From the NCBI GenBank assembly GCA_019090405.1, contig JAHRVZ010000113.1, positions 1 to 20,940 of the forward strand: DNA of 20,940 nt, written 5' to 3'. Below the pieces are notes generated by a model. The model was not told the DNA's origin and did no database searches. It saw only the letters and a list, made by a program, of their open reading frames with translations. The translations under genes were made by a program, and so were the position numbers. Shown piece after piece: positions 1 through 8,087 of the stretch. Positions within the stretch are counted from its first letter, which is position 1; each line of letters starts with the position of its first letter. Origin of the DNA: Paracoccaceae bacterium (GTDB lineage Bacteria > Pseudomonadota > Alphaproteobacteria > Rhodobacterales > Rhodobacteraceae).

Positions 1-815
1 AAGGCCGTAACTTTGATATGCGTAAACAGGTTTTGAAATTTGACGATGTGATGAATGACCAGCGTAAAGTTGTGTTTGGTCAGCGCCGCGAAATCATGGG
101 TTCGGCGGATTTGTCCGATGTGACCACCGACATGCGCCATCAGGTTATTGACGATCTGATCGACGTCTATATGCCGCCGAAAACATATGCCGATCAATGG
201 GATACCGAAGGCCTGTATGCCAAGGCGATCGAAGAGTTGGGCATTGATGTTCCGGTTATGGAATGGGCTGCCGAAGAAGGTGTGGATGACGAAATTATCC
301 GCGAACGTCTGGTAAAAGAGGCCGACGAGATGATGGCGAAAAAGGCTGTCGCATTTGGTGCCGACGCTATGCGCAAGATCGAAAAGCAGGTTTTGTTGCA
401 GACGATTGACACCAAATGGCGTGAACATCTTTTGACGCTTGAACATTTGCGTTCGGTTGTTGGTTTCCGGGGTTATGCGAACCGCGATCCGCTGAACGAA
501 TATAAGAACGAATCATTTCAGTTGTTTGAATCTCTATTGGATGGGCTACGCGAATCCGTCACCAAGACGCTGGCTCAAATCCGACCGCTGAGCGAAGAAG
601 AGCAACGCGAGATGTTGGCGCAGGTCGCGGCTCAGCAGGGGCAGGCGCTGCAAACTGACGCACCAGAGGTTGCAGAAGATAAACCCAAAGCAACGACACC
701 CGCAGATGGGTTTGTTGAATCCAACCCGGAAACATGGGGAAACCCAGGTCGAAATCAGCAATGCCCATGCGGCAGTGGCAAAAAGTTTAAGCACTGTCAC
801 GGGCGACTGGCCTAA
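1..815 (+). CDS. secA: Preprotein translocase ATPase SecA, C-terminal part (5' end outside window)
   Basis: SecA is the cytoplasmic ATPase that drives unfolded preproteins through SecYEG. Only about the last 270 residues are present: the frame is open from position 3 with no start, so the gene begins upstream. The text RNFDMRKQVLKFDDVMNDQR is the conserved SecA helical-scaffold entry, followed by the helical wing region and a second scaffold helix (DTKWREHLLTLEHLRSVVGFRGY). After a variable linker the protein ends with the zinc-binding SEC-C motif CPCGSGKKFKHCH, which in the family binds SecB and ribosomes. The TAA stop is at 813-815. The next gene on the same strand begins about 140 bases on; I see no convincing terminator between them. 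The identification is near certain. Confidence 0.98.
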   Translation, partial: GRNFDMRKQVLKFDDVMNDQRKVVFGQRREIMGSADLSDVTTDMRHQVIDDLIDVYMPPKTYADQWDTEGLYAKAIEELGIDVPVMEWAAEEGVDDEIIRERLVKEADEMMAKKAVAFGADAMRKIEKQVLLQTIDTKWREHLLTLEHLRSVVGFRGYANRDPLNEYKNESFQLFESLLDGLRESVTKTLAQIRPLSEEEQREMLAQVAAQQGQALQTDAPEVAEDKPKATTPADGFVESNPETWGNPGRNQQCPCGSGKKFKHCHGRLA

Positions 816-955
816 TTACGGGCGTTTCCTGATTTATCCTGTTCAGATACAACACGACGCGCCTCAATTGCCATAATCGCGCCTGATTGGCTCCCAAAGA
901 CGGCCATTATTCTTCGCCACAACCAATTCCAAGCCATTGGGTGATGAGGTGTGTT

Positions 956-1888
956 ATGTCCAGTATTCGAAAGATCGCGATGTCGCTAGGCACGGTGGCC
1001 TGTGCTATAGGGATAGGATTCTTTGTTCAAAAGGGTGAAACAGAATCAATCGCACCAGTGAAGGCAATTCAAACTGCGGTTGTTAAGCCAACTATGGGTC
1101 CAATTCACGATCAGGATGCGATGTTGGATATTCAGGGAATCACCCTGACATCGGCTTTGCCAAATCCAATATCTCCGCAGCGTCTGGTTGAACCACAGCC
1201 TGATTTGTCAAATTCGCCCTGCGTTGTAACCGCGACGGCAACACCGGCCCCGATGGCAAGTGTTGATTTGGTTGTACTGGCTCCGTGCTTTCGAAACGAC
1301 CGGGCGACAGTTCACCACAATGGCATGATTTTCACAGATGCAACTGATGTAAACGGCATGCTGAGAAAGACAATTCCGGCTTTGACAGAAAACGCAGTTT
1401 TCATCGTGGCGTTTGCTTCAAGCAAAGGTGCCGTTGCAACGACGCAGGTTCCTGATCTGGCCGACTATCACCGCGTTGTGTTGCAATGGACCGGTGAAAG
1501 CGCTTTTCAGATTCACGCTCGTGAATTTGGCGCAGACTACGGAACAGCGGGTCACGTCTGGTTTGGTATGGACAATGCGGAATCGTTGGATCGGCAGGGC
1601 ACCATTATTCAATTGGGGGATGCCAATGCAGTTGTACCGCAATTGGTCGAGATCTATTCGTTCCCACGCAGCATGTCTCAGCAGTCCGGAACAGTGTCGA
1701 TGACCATCGAAGCTGAGGTGACAGTTGACAATTGTGGCAAGGACATTGCGGCGCAAACGATTGAACTATCAGGAGGTAGCGGGCTCAAAACCCGTGATTT
1801 GGTGCTGTCTGTGCCAGATTGTACCACAATTGGTGATTTTCTGGTGTTGAATAATCTAGTTGATGACATGAAGATCGCAGCCAACTAA
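956..1888 (+). CDS. Membrane-anchored or secreted protein of unknown function next to secA
   Basis: I do not recognise a characterised family. The frame is open further upstream (a TTG at 887), but I chose ATG 956 because GAGG at 946-949 is well spaced and because the protein then starts with a normal signal/anchor: basic residues (SIRK) and a hydrophobic stretch at about residues 8-24. The remaining roughly 285 residues should be periplasmic. They contain four cysteines (segments SPCVV, APCFR, DNCGK, PDCTT), consistent with two disulfides, and beta-rich text such as VTVHHNG-like and GHVWFGMDN. Homologues sit beside secA in related bacteria as far as I recall, sometimes labelled translocase by position only; no SecA/SecD-like motif is visible. 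It ends 21 bases before the next gene, so the two are probably co-transcribed. Confidence 0.85.
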   Translation: MSSIRKIAMSLGTVACAIGIGFFVQKGETESIAPVKAIQTAVVKPTMGPIHDQDAMLDIQGITLTSALPNPISPQRLVEPQPDLSNSPCVVTATATPAPMASVDLVVLAPCFRNDRATVHHNGMIFTDATDVNGMLRKTIPALTENAVFIVAFASSKGAVATTQVPDLADYHRVVLQWTGESAFQIHAREFGADYGTAGHVWFGMDNAESLDRQGTIIQLGDANAVVPQLVEIYSFPRSMSQQSGTVSMTIEAEVTVDNCGKDIAAQTIELSGGSGLKTRDLVLSVPDCTTIGDFLVLNNLVDDMKIAAN

Positions 1889-1909
1889 ACCACGTTAAAA
1901 GGGTTTCAC

Positions 1910-3469
1910 ATGGCTTTGCGTTGTGCGGCGATCTTCGTCGCATTTTTTCTTATACTTCTTCCACGCGAGGGCGCGGCGCAGGATGTCACGCTGACATCCC
2001 ATGACGGAGCTGTGGAAATTACTGGCACATTGCTCGGCTTTGATGGTGAATTCTATCGGGTCGAGACCGAGTTTGGTGAACTGACCATTGATGGCTCGGG
2101 TGTGTTGTGTGATGGGCCGGGATGCCCAAACCTGTCCCACTTTGTCGCCGAAATCGTGTTTTCTGGCTCGTCCACTATGGCCGAGGTTCTTTTGCCCGCA
2201 TTGATCGAAGGCTTTGCCTTACGGAACGGGCTGCTGACTGACCGAGCCGAGTTGGACAAATCGCGGTTTGAATACAGCCTGATTTCATCCCAATCCGGCC
2301 TTCGTGTCGGGCGGTTTGTCTTTCATGTATCCAACTCTGACGAAGGATTCGCCGAACTTCTGTCCAATGATGCCGATGTTGTCATGGCCTTGCGTGAAAT
2401 CACACCTGATGAGCGGCTTCAGGCCTTTAAGGCGGGTATGGGTGATATGACTGACCACAGCCGCAGCCGGGTTTTGGCGCTGGATGCGATGGTGCCTGTG
2501 GTCGCGCCGGATAATCCGGTGCGCCGCATATCAACCCCTCAACTGGCGCAGGTTTTCACCGGGCAAATCACCAACTGGGCTGAACTTGGCGGTCCCGACG
2601 CGCCGATTTCTTTACACTTGCCTGGTTTTGGATCGGGAATGGCACGGGCAGCCGAAGTTCGGTTGCTGCAAAGCACGAATTTACAACTGGCCGAGAACAT
2701 CCAGCGTTATAGTCGCAGCAGCGCGCTGGCGCGCGCCGTTGTTGTCGATCCGTTTGCTATAGGTCTGGCAAGCTTTGCTGAATCAGAACTGGCACGGGCG
2801 TTAACACTGACGGGTGCGTGTGATTTTTCCCTTTCGGCCAGCCGCCGCACGATCAAAACCGAGGATTATCCGTTAACATCGCCGATGTTTCTGTACTTGC
2901 CAGCGCGTCGGCTGCCAAAACTGGGCCGTGAATTTCTAAGATACATCCAAAGCCCGGCGGCGCAGTTTGTAGTGCGCCGGTCAGGGTTTGTTGATCAGGC
3001 TCCAGAAGAAATCAGCATGAATGCGCAGGGCGACCGCTTTGCCAATGCGATCCAGTCGGCAGGGGCCGAGGTTCCGCTTGCGCAGTTGCAACAGATGATC
3101 CAGACGCTCAAACCGATGACGCGTTTGACCACGTCGTTCCGGTTTGAAACCGGGTCGACCCGGCCAGATGCGCAGTCTCGTGAAAACATCGCACAGCTTG
3201 CCCGCGCGCTTGAGGCCGGCACTTATGACGCGCGGCAGTTGCTGTTTGTAGGGTTCAGTGATGGAGAGGGACCGGCAGTTGGCAACCAAAGAATAGCCCT
3301 TAAACGGGCCAATACTGTTCGGAACGCCGTGCTGAATTCTGCTGAAACCGCGATTATTGAGCGCGTCGACATCCAGGTCGCTGCCTTTGGCGAGGCTTTG
3401 CCAATGGCCTGTGATGACAGCGAATGGGGCAGACAGGTCAATCGTCGGGTCGAAGTCTGGGTCCGTTAA
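1910..3469 (+). CDS. PstS-like substrate-binding domain fused to OmpA C-terminal domain
   Basis: The 519-residue protein has a signal peptide (residues 1-24, cleavage near GAAQ-D), then a short N-terminal module (about 25-78) with one Cys pair (VLCDGPGCP). A phosphate-binding-protein-like domain follows (about 80-360): FSGSSTM at 84-90, VFTGQITNWAELGG near 215-228 and a C-terminal LTSPMFLYLP strand. An OmpA/MotB-type domain occupies about 405-519, with FETGSTRPD, the RIALKRANTVRNAVL helix and the closing QVNRRVEVWV. OmpA domains bind peptidoglycan, so a wall-anchored periplasmic binding protein is inferred. The ligand is not shown by sequence; no pst transport genes lie nearby. Start ATG 1910 has AAAGGG upstream. 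The stop TAA (3467-3469) overlaps the stop of the convergent alkB in a shared TTAA. Confidence 0.93.
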   Translation: MALRCAAIFVAFFLILLPREGAAQDVTLTSHDGAVEITGTLLGFDGEFYRVETEFGELTIDGSGVLCDGPGCPNLSHFVAEIVFSGSSTMAEVLLPALIEGFALRNGLLTDRAELDKSRFEYSLISSQSGLRVGRFVFHVSNSDEGFAELLSNDADVVMALREITPDERLQAFKAGMGDMTDHSRSRVLALDAMVPVVAPDNPVRRISTPQLAQVFTGQITNWAELGGPDAPISLHLPGFGSGMARAAEVRLLQSTNLQLAENIQRYSRSSALARAVVVDPFAIGLASFAESELARALTLTGACDFSLSASRRTIKTEDYPLTSPMFLYLPARRLPKLGREFLRYIQSPAAQFVVRRSGFVDQAPEEISMNAQGDRFANAIQSAGAEVPLAQLQQMIQTLKPMTRLTTSFRFETGSTRPDAQSRENIAQLARALEAGTYDARQLLFVGFSDGEGPAVGNQRIALKRANTVRNAVLNSAETAIIERVDIQVAAFGEALPMACDDSEWGRQVNRRVEVWVR

Positions 3470-4599
3470 CGCGGCATCGGCAACGCAGCTTTGTCATAGG
3501 GTCGCCAATCGGTGATTTCCGGATAGTACATTTCACGCCATCGCCTTACGCGAGGGTTCATCATTTTGCGCCATAGCGGCGGCATCATCGCAATGATGGT
3601 CATGAACGGATAGCCATAAGGCAATTGTGGAGCGTCAATCTGGGTATGGTTCTGCAACAGCGGAAACCGTCTGTTTGGTTTGTAATGGTGATCCGAATGG
3701 CGTTGTAGATTGATCAACAACCAGTTTGACACTTTGTGAGCCGCGTTCCACGAATGACGCGGCATGACATGCTCATAGCGGCCATCTCCCAGATATTTAC
3801 GGGTCAAACCGTAATGTTCGACATAATTTACCAGCTCTAATTGCCAGATTGCCACGCCTGCCTGCATCAAAAACAAACCCAAACCGCCCCAACCTCCAAG
3901 GATAAGCGCCAAAATCAGCATCCCGCCCTGAAGCGCCCAATACCGAAAGAACGGATTGCTGGAATCGGTCCACGGCAGTGATTTGCGCTCTAGCATGTCC
4001 TTTTCCGCCTGAAACGCCGACAACAGACATTCACGCAGCACGCGCGGATAGAACCGGTGGAACCCTTCGTTATAACGCGCAGTCACCGGATCACGCGGCG
4101 TTCCCACATAGCGGTGATGAACCAACAGGTGCTCGGAACGGAAATGTGAGTACAGCACCATGGCCAGCAAAACATCAGCCAAAAACCGTTCCGTCCGGTC
4201 TTTTTGGTGCATCAGTTCATGGCTGTAATTGATCCCAATGGTGCCCGAGATCACACCGACGCCAAAGAACAGCGCCAGTTTTTCCAAAGTTGAAAGGTGG
4301 TCGGTATGACCAACATACCAGATCAACCCAAAGACCATAATAAACTGCACCGGAACCCAGACTGTCGTCAGGTAGCGATACCAGATCAGGTCGTCCTCAG
4401 CGGCCTCAAGATCGGCATTCTCAAGATTCAGCCCAAAGATGCCGTCAAGCGCTGCAAACAGATACCATGTGACTAATGGCACCGACAAAAGCCACCAGCC
4501 GCCATAAAGGGCGCTGAGCCAGATCAGGGGAATCAGGGCAAAGGAAAGCCAGAAGGGTAAGGCGCTTTGCCATCGTGCGAGTTGTTGTGTTGAAATCAT
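3466..4599 (-). CDS. alkB: AlkB-type integral-membrane non-haem di-iron alkane 1-monooxygenase
   Basis: The 377-residue protein has several hydrophobic membrane segments and all four histidine motifs of the AlkB family: HELMH (127-131), EHLLVHH (156-162), NYVEHYG (258-264) and LQRHSDHH (298-305). The family hydroxylates terminal carbons of medium-chain alkanes or related lipid chains, using electrons from rubredoxin and rubredoxin reductase; neither partner is encoded here. Length is close to the usual 380-400. ATG 4599 is preceded by GAGG at good spacing. mutY lies 34 bases upstream on the same strand, so the two probably share a transcript. The pairing has no obvious metabolic logic. Substrate is uncertain: AlkB-like genes are common in roseobacters not known for oil degradation. 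Confidence 0.94.
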   Translation of the reverse strand: MISTQQLARWQSALPFWLSFALIPLIWLSALYGGWWLLSVPLVTWYLFAALDGIFGLNLENADLEAAEDDLIWYRYLTTVWVPVQFIMVFGLIWYVGHTDHLSTLEKLALFFGVGVISGTIGINYSHELMHQKDRTERFLADVLLAMVLYSHFRSEHLLVHHRYVGTPRDPVTARYNEGFHRFYPRVLRECLLSAFQAEKDMLERKSLPWTDSSNPFFRYWALQGGMLILALILGGWGGLGLFLMQAGVAIWQLELVNYVEHYGLTRKYLGDGRYEHVMPRHSWNAAHKVSNWLLINLQRHSDHHYKPNRRFPLLQNHTQIDAPQLPYGYPFMTIIAMMPPLWRKMMNPRVRRWREMYYPEITDWRPYDKAALPMPR

Positions 4600-4633
4600 C
4601 CGGGCCTCGGTCTGTCAAACTCGACTGGTTGAA

Positions 4634-5704
4634 TTATGCGCTCTTTTTATGGGTTTGCCCACGCCATAAATCATAGGCCTTGCGCATGACCGTGGGCAGG
4701 TCAGACGGGCGGAAATCGTGTTTGTTTAGGAACGCGCCGCTTTCGATCGGGTGTTCTGTTGCAACCTTTGCGGTTTTTACCTGCAGGATCAGATGGAAAT
4801 GGGTGAATGTATGGCGCACGTCTGCGGGTAATGTCGTCCAATCTGCCGTGCAGGGAGGGGTTTCAACAGGGTCTTCGTTCCAATCCGATCCCGGCCAACC
4901 CAGCATACCACCCAGTAAACCTTTGTCTGGCCGACGCTCAAGCAGCCATGCTTCGTCGGTGCGCTGGGCCAGATAGACTATGCCATACCGCGTGGGTTTG
5001 GCTTTCTTGGGGGTTTTCTTTGGAAGGTCTGCGGCGGTTCCTGCGTGTCGCGCATGGCACGGATCCATAACCGGGCATATCCCACAACTGGGGGATTTAG
5101 GGGTGCAGATGGTAGCGCCCAGATCCATCACGGCCTGCGCGTAATCACCGGGACGATGTTGAGGGGTCAATGTGTTGGCTTTTTCTTTCAATGCGGGTTT
5201 GGCCGTGGGCAAAGGCGTGTGAATATCAAATAGCCGCGCCATGACCCGTTCGACGTTGCCATCCATCACGGTTTCTGCCCGGTCAAAGGCAATCGCGGCG
5301 ATGGCGGCGGCGGTATAGGGGCCGATCCCCGGTAGTTTCAGCAATGCGTCATATGTGTCCGGGAATACGCCACCGAAATCTTCTGCCACCACACGCGCGC
5401 ATTTCAGCAGGTTGCGGGCACGGGCATAATATCCAAGGCCAGCCCATTCGCCCATGACATCGCCGTCGCGGGCCGCTGCCAGATCGGAAACGGTTGGCCA
5501 TCGGGCCAGAAACCTGTGGAAATAGTCGGTTACGGCGGCAACTGTGGTCTGTTGCAGCATGACTTCGGACAGCCAGATGCGATAAGGGTCTGGGACAACA
5601 TCAGCCAAACGATCCGATGGGCTGATCCTCCAGGCCAAATCGCGGGCATGTTTATCGTACCAATCCAGCATCAGGTCGCTAATATCCGGATCATCGTCAC
5701 GCAA
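4634..5704 (-). CDS. mutY: A/G-specific adenine DNA glycosylase MutY
   Basis: MutY removes adenine mispaired with 8-oxoguanine. The 356-residue protein has the catalytic Glu in LSEVMLQQT (E47), the helix-hairpin-helix LPGIGPYTA (124-132), the catalytic Asp in VMDGN (D148), and the 4Fe-4S ligands C200-X6-C207-X2-C210-X5-C216. A C-terminal NUDIX-like domain (about 237-350), with THFHL at 301-305 in place of the usual SH-type loop, is the 8-oxoG recognition part. The start is TTG 5704: an in-frame TAA lies two codons upstream, so nothing earlier is possible. The only later ATG option is 5671 (residue 12), just before the conserved WYDKHARDLAWR. It is divergent from the DUF721 gene and is followed by alkB. 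Confidence 0.96.
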   Translation of the reverse strand: MRDDDPDISDLMLDWYDKHARDLAWRISPSDRLADVVPDPYRIWLSEVMLQQTTVAAVTDYFHRFLARWPTVSDLAAARDGDVMGEWAGLGYYARARNLLKCARVVAEDFGGVFPDTYDALLKLPGIGPYTAAAIAAIAFDRAETVMDGNVERVMARLFDIHTPLPTAKPALKEKANTLTPQHRPGDYAQAVMDLGATICTPKSPSCGICPVMDPCHARHAGTAADLPKKTPKKAKPTRYGIVYLAQRTDEAWLLERRPDKGLLGGMLGWPGSDWNEDPVETPPCTADWTTLPADVRHTFTHFHLILQVKTAKVATEHPIESGAFLNKHDFRPSDLPTVMRKAYDLWRGQTHKKSA

Positions 5705-5732
5705 TGTTTATGCTCTTTGTTCAAGGTTTCGC

Positions 5733-5760
5733 TGGCACCTGCCACAATGCCCTTTACAAT
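5733..5760 (+). promoter_or_regulatory. Candidate promoter for the DUF721-dsbA pair
   Basis: In the 82-base gap between divergent mutY and the DUF721 gene, TACAAT (5755-5760) matches a -10 box, with TGGCAC (5733-5738) 16 bases upstream as a weak -35. The -35 overlaps a short inverted repeat, TGGCA-CC-TGCCA (5733-5744), that could be an operator arm pair. The implied leader is about 20 bases. This is pattern matching only. Confidence 0.3.
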
Positions 5761-5786
5761 AGCGTCAAAGGGCAGGGAAACCACTG

Positions 5787-6293
5787 TTGGCATACCGAAA
5801 TTCAACAACGCGCGGATTTAAACGCACAGCGACTTTGCTGGGCGACCGAATCCGCACGGTCGGAGAGAATCGCGGTTTTGCTGTTTCGCGTCTGTTGACC
5901 CATTGGGCCGAAATCGCCGGACCGGACATTGCCGCCATCGCCCGGCCTGTGAATGTCGGTTATGCACGCGGTGGGTTTGGTGCGACATTGACGGTGCTGA
6001 CCACAGGGGCGCAGGCTCCGATGTTGGAAATGCAAAAGGAACAGCTGCGTGAAAAGGTGAACGCGGTTTATGGCTATAATGCCATTTCGCGGGTACGGAT
6101 TACCCAGACCGCCCCCACCGGATTTGCCGAAGGTCAGGCGCTGTTTGAGCCGCAGAAACCAGAAGCGCCCAAAGCTCTGGACCAACAGACCATAACCAAA
6201 GCCGCAGCAGCGGCCAGCCCGATTCAAAATGATGAGTTGCGCAATGCGCTTGAACATCTGGGCCGTAACATCCTATCCAAAACGAAACATTGA
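5787..6293 (+). CDS. DUF721 family protein (DciA-like)
   Basis: The 168-residue protein matches the DUF721/DciA family as found in Rhodobacteraceae: a basic N-terminus (TTRGFKRTATLLGDRI), the FAVSRLLTHWAEIAGPDIA block, and the strand-turn-helix region LTVLTTGAQAPMLEMQKEQL. DciA proteins help load the replicative helicase DnaB in bacteria lacking DnaC; that role here is by family. The C-terminal third (about 115-168) is low in conservation and Ala/Gln rich. The start is TTG 5787: an in-frame TAG lies at 5760-5762, no ATG or GTG is available at the N-terminus, and AGGGA (5774-5778) sits nine bases upstream. The DsbA-family gene follows after 13 bases, so the two form an operon. The TTG call is fairly firm because the conserved domain begins right after it. 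Confidence 0.88.
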   Translation: MAYRNSTTRGFKRTATLLGDRIRTVGENRGFAVSRLLTHWAEIAGPDIAAIARPVNVGYARGGFGATLTVLTTGAQAPMLEMQKEQLREKVNAVYGYNAISRVRITQTAPTGFAEGQALFEPQKPEAPKALDQQTITKAAAAASPIQNDELRNALEHLGRNILSKTKH

Positions 6294-6306
6294 GGAAGAG
6301 TTCGAC

Positions 6307-6981
6307 ATGACCCGAATAATACCAGTGATCGCAGCCGTTGTTGCCGTGGCAGCCGGGGGCTATTTGTTCTTGAACCAAATCAAAACCAGCCCGATTCCGT
6401 CCAATCCGCTGATCGGTGCCGCCAATGCCCAAGAAGCCGGCGATATTGATACGTCTTCCATCGTGGAAATGGAGCTTGGTTCGCCTGATGCGCCGATCAC
6501 CATCTATGAATATGCGTCCTATACTTGCCCTCATTGCGCAGCGTTTCATGAGGGGACATTCAAGCAGTTGAAAAAGAACTATATTGACACCGGAAAGGTG
6601 CGGTTTATCTACCGCGAGGTCTATTTTGACCGCTTTGGCCTGTGGGCGTCACTGGTGTCTCGTTGTGGCGGAACCGAAAAGTTCTTTGGCATTACTGATC
6701 TGATATATAAAGGTCAGGCGGAATGGTCCCGTGCTGCCGGACCAGCTGAAATCGTTGATGGATTGCGTAAAATAGGTCTGTTGGCGGGAATTGAACCAGA
6801 CACGCTTGAGGCATGTTTGCAGGACGCTGACAAAGCACAGACCCTTGTCGCCTGGTATCAGCAAAACGCAGAAGCCGACGATATTAGCGCAACGCCAAGC
6901 TTTATCGTCAACGGCAAAAGCGTGCCTAATCAATCCTATGCTGAATTCTCGGCTTTGCTGGATGAAGAATTAGGCAACTGA
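6307..6981 (+). CDS. DsbA-family thiol:disulfide oxidoreductase
   Basis: The 224-residue protein has an N-terminal hydrophobic anchor or signal peptide (about residues 4-22), a thioredoxin fold with active site CPHC (C74-C77) in YASYTCPHCAAF, and a cis-Pro loop ATPSFIV near the C-terminus. Two further cysteines (SRCGG, LEACLQ) could form the second structural disulfide known from alphaproteobacterial DsbA proteins. It is expected to oxidise or isomerise cysteines in periplasmic proteins. I chose ATG 6307 over the upstream in-frame ATG 6229, because 6229 lies inside the DUF721 gene, while 6307 has AGGAAGAG six bases before it and gives a proper signal segment. No DsbB partner is nearby. A weak hairpin follows at 7025-7071. 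Confidence 0.93.
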   Translation: MTRIIPVIAAVVAVAAGGYLFLNQIKTSPIPSNPLIGAANAQEAGDIDTSSIVEMELGSPDAPITIYEYASYTCPHCAAFHEGTFKQLKKNYIDTGKVRFIYREVYFDRFGLWASLVSRCGGTEKFFGITDLIYKGQAEWSRAAGPAEIVDGLRKIGLLAGIEPDTLEACLQDADKAQTLVAWYQQNAEADDISATPSFIVNGKSVPNQSYAEFSALLDEELGN

Positions 6982-7024
6982 TGGCGGCCCTTTGATGGGC
7001 TGAAGGCTGTCGAGCTGGCGGCCT

Positions 7025-7071
7025 GCCCCTTTCTGGCTAAAGAAAACCAAGACTGACGTTCAGGAAGGGGC
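7025..7071. terminator. Possible stem-loop between convergent genes
   Basis: GCCCCTTTCT (7025-7034) pairs with AGGAAGGGGC (7062-7071) with one mismatch across a 27-base loop, between the ends of the dsbA-type gene and lpxK. The loop is long and no clear T-run follows, so termination here is only a possibility. Confidence 0.25.
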
Positions 7072-7082
7072 CAGCGCAGAGG

Positions 7083-8087
7083 TCAGAGTTCAGGTTTCGG
7101 CGCGACCTTCGATATCATATCGCGTATCAAATCCGCTTGCGGCACCTGAAGCCGCACCGGCAATGTAATCACTTTGCTGCGATATTGTGCCGGAAGCCGC
7201 ACGGCGTCTTTTTCAGTTGTGACCAGTTGCGCACCCAGCGCACGGGCCTCAGTCTCCATCCGGTTTAGCAGCGCGGCGCTGAGCGGTTGATGATCGTCCA
7301 GCGCCTTGGTCCGGACTAGATCAACGCCCAATGATCGCAACGTGGCAAAGAATTTTTCGGGATGCGCGATGCCGGCAAAGGCCATGACCTTTGACTCATT
7401 CCAGTCCATCCCGGTTTGCAAGGGTATGACTTCGCCCGTGACATGGGGAACAGGCAAATCCGCACCCCATTGATTAGCAAAAATCTGCTGGTCAGCCGCA
7501 TTTCCCAGCGACATAATCAGATCGGCGCGGCGCAGCCCTGCCTCTACCGGTTCGCGCAAAGGTCCGGCAGGCAGGCAACGGCCATTGCCAAAGCCATTGC
7601 CGGCATTCACCACAATGATCGACATATCCTTACGCACTGATGGGTTCTGAAACCCGTCATCAAGAACAACCACAGTTGCGCCCCCCGCAACTGCAGCGCG
7701 CGCACCTGCGGCACGGTCTTGTGATACCCAGACCTTGGCAAAAGCCGCCAAAAGTAGCGGCTCATCGCCGACTTGGTTTGACCGGTGCCGCGATGGATTG
7801 ACCAAAACCGGCCCTTTCAGCGACCCTCCATATCCACGGGTCACGACATGCGGTTCGTGGCCTGCGTTGCGCAACATTTCCACGACCCACATCACTGTCG
7901 GTGTTTTTCCGGTTCCACCCGCGTTCAGATTGCCGACGCAAATCACCGGCACTCCGGGCGCAAAACCCGTTTCACCCGCCATGCGACGCGCGGTGCCCGC
8001 TGCATAAAGCGCGCCCAATGGGGATAATAGCCGCGCCCGCCAATCCGGTTTGTCCGGCGGTGTGTTCCAAAAATCAAGGGCGCGCAT
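7083..8087 (-). CDS. lpxK: Tetraacyldisaccharide 4'-kinase LpxK
   Basis: LpxK phosphorylates the 4' position of the tetraacyl-disaccharide lipid A precursor at the inner face of the inner membrane, using ATP. The 334-residue protein has the family's variant P-loop GNLNAGGTGKT (52-62) and the VTRGYGGSLKGP and VVVLDDGFQNP motifs that follow it, then the conserved FAGIAHPEKFF region. ATG 8087 (MRALDFWNTPP) was chosen over an upstream in-frame ATG because GAGG stands seven bases before it and family members start in this way. The start lies 14 bases inside waaA, indicating translational coupling. It is the last gene of the pmbA-to-lpxK run; a convergent oxidoreductase gene follows. Confidence 0.97.
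   Translation of the reverse strand: MRALDFWNTPPDKPDWRARLLSPLGALYAAGTARRMAGETGFAPGVPVICVGNLNAGGTGKTPTVMWVVEMLRNAGHEPHVVTRGYGGSLKGPVLVNPSRHRSNQVGDEPLLLAAFAKVWVSQDRAAGARAAVAGGATVVVLDDGFQNPSVRKDMSIIVVNAGNGFGNGRCLPAGPLREPVEAGLRRADLIMSLGNAADQQIFANQWGADLPVPHVTGEVIPLQTGMDWNESKVMAFAGIAHPEKFFATLRSLGVDLVRTKALDDHQPLSAALLNRMETEARALGAQLVTTEKDAVRLPAQYRSKVITLPVRLQVPQADLIRDMISKVAPKPEL

Noticed and set aside
858..890. Imperfect direct repeat CGCGCCTNA 20 bases apart between secA and the next gene
   Set aside because: Only 10 of 13 positions match, and there is no other sign of a binding site; probably chance.
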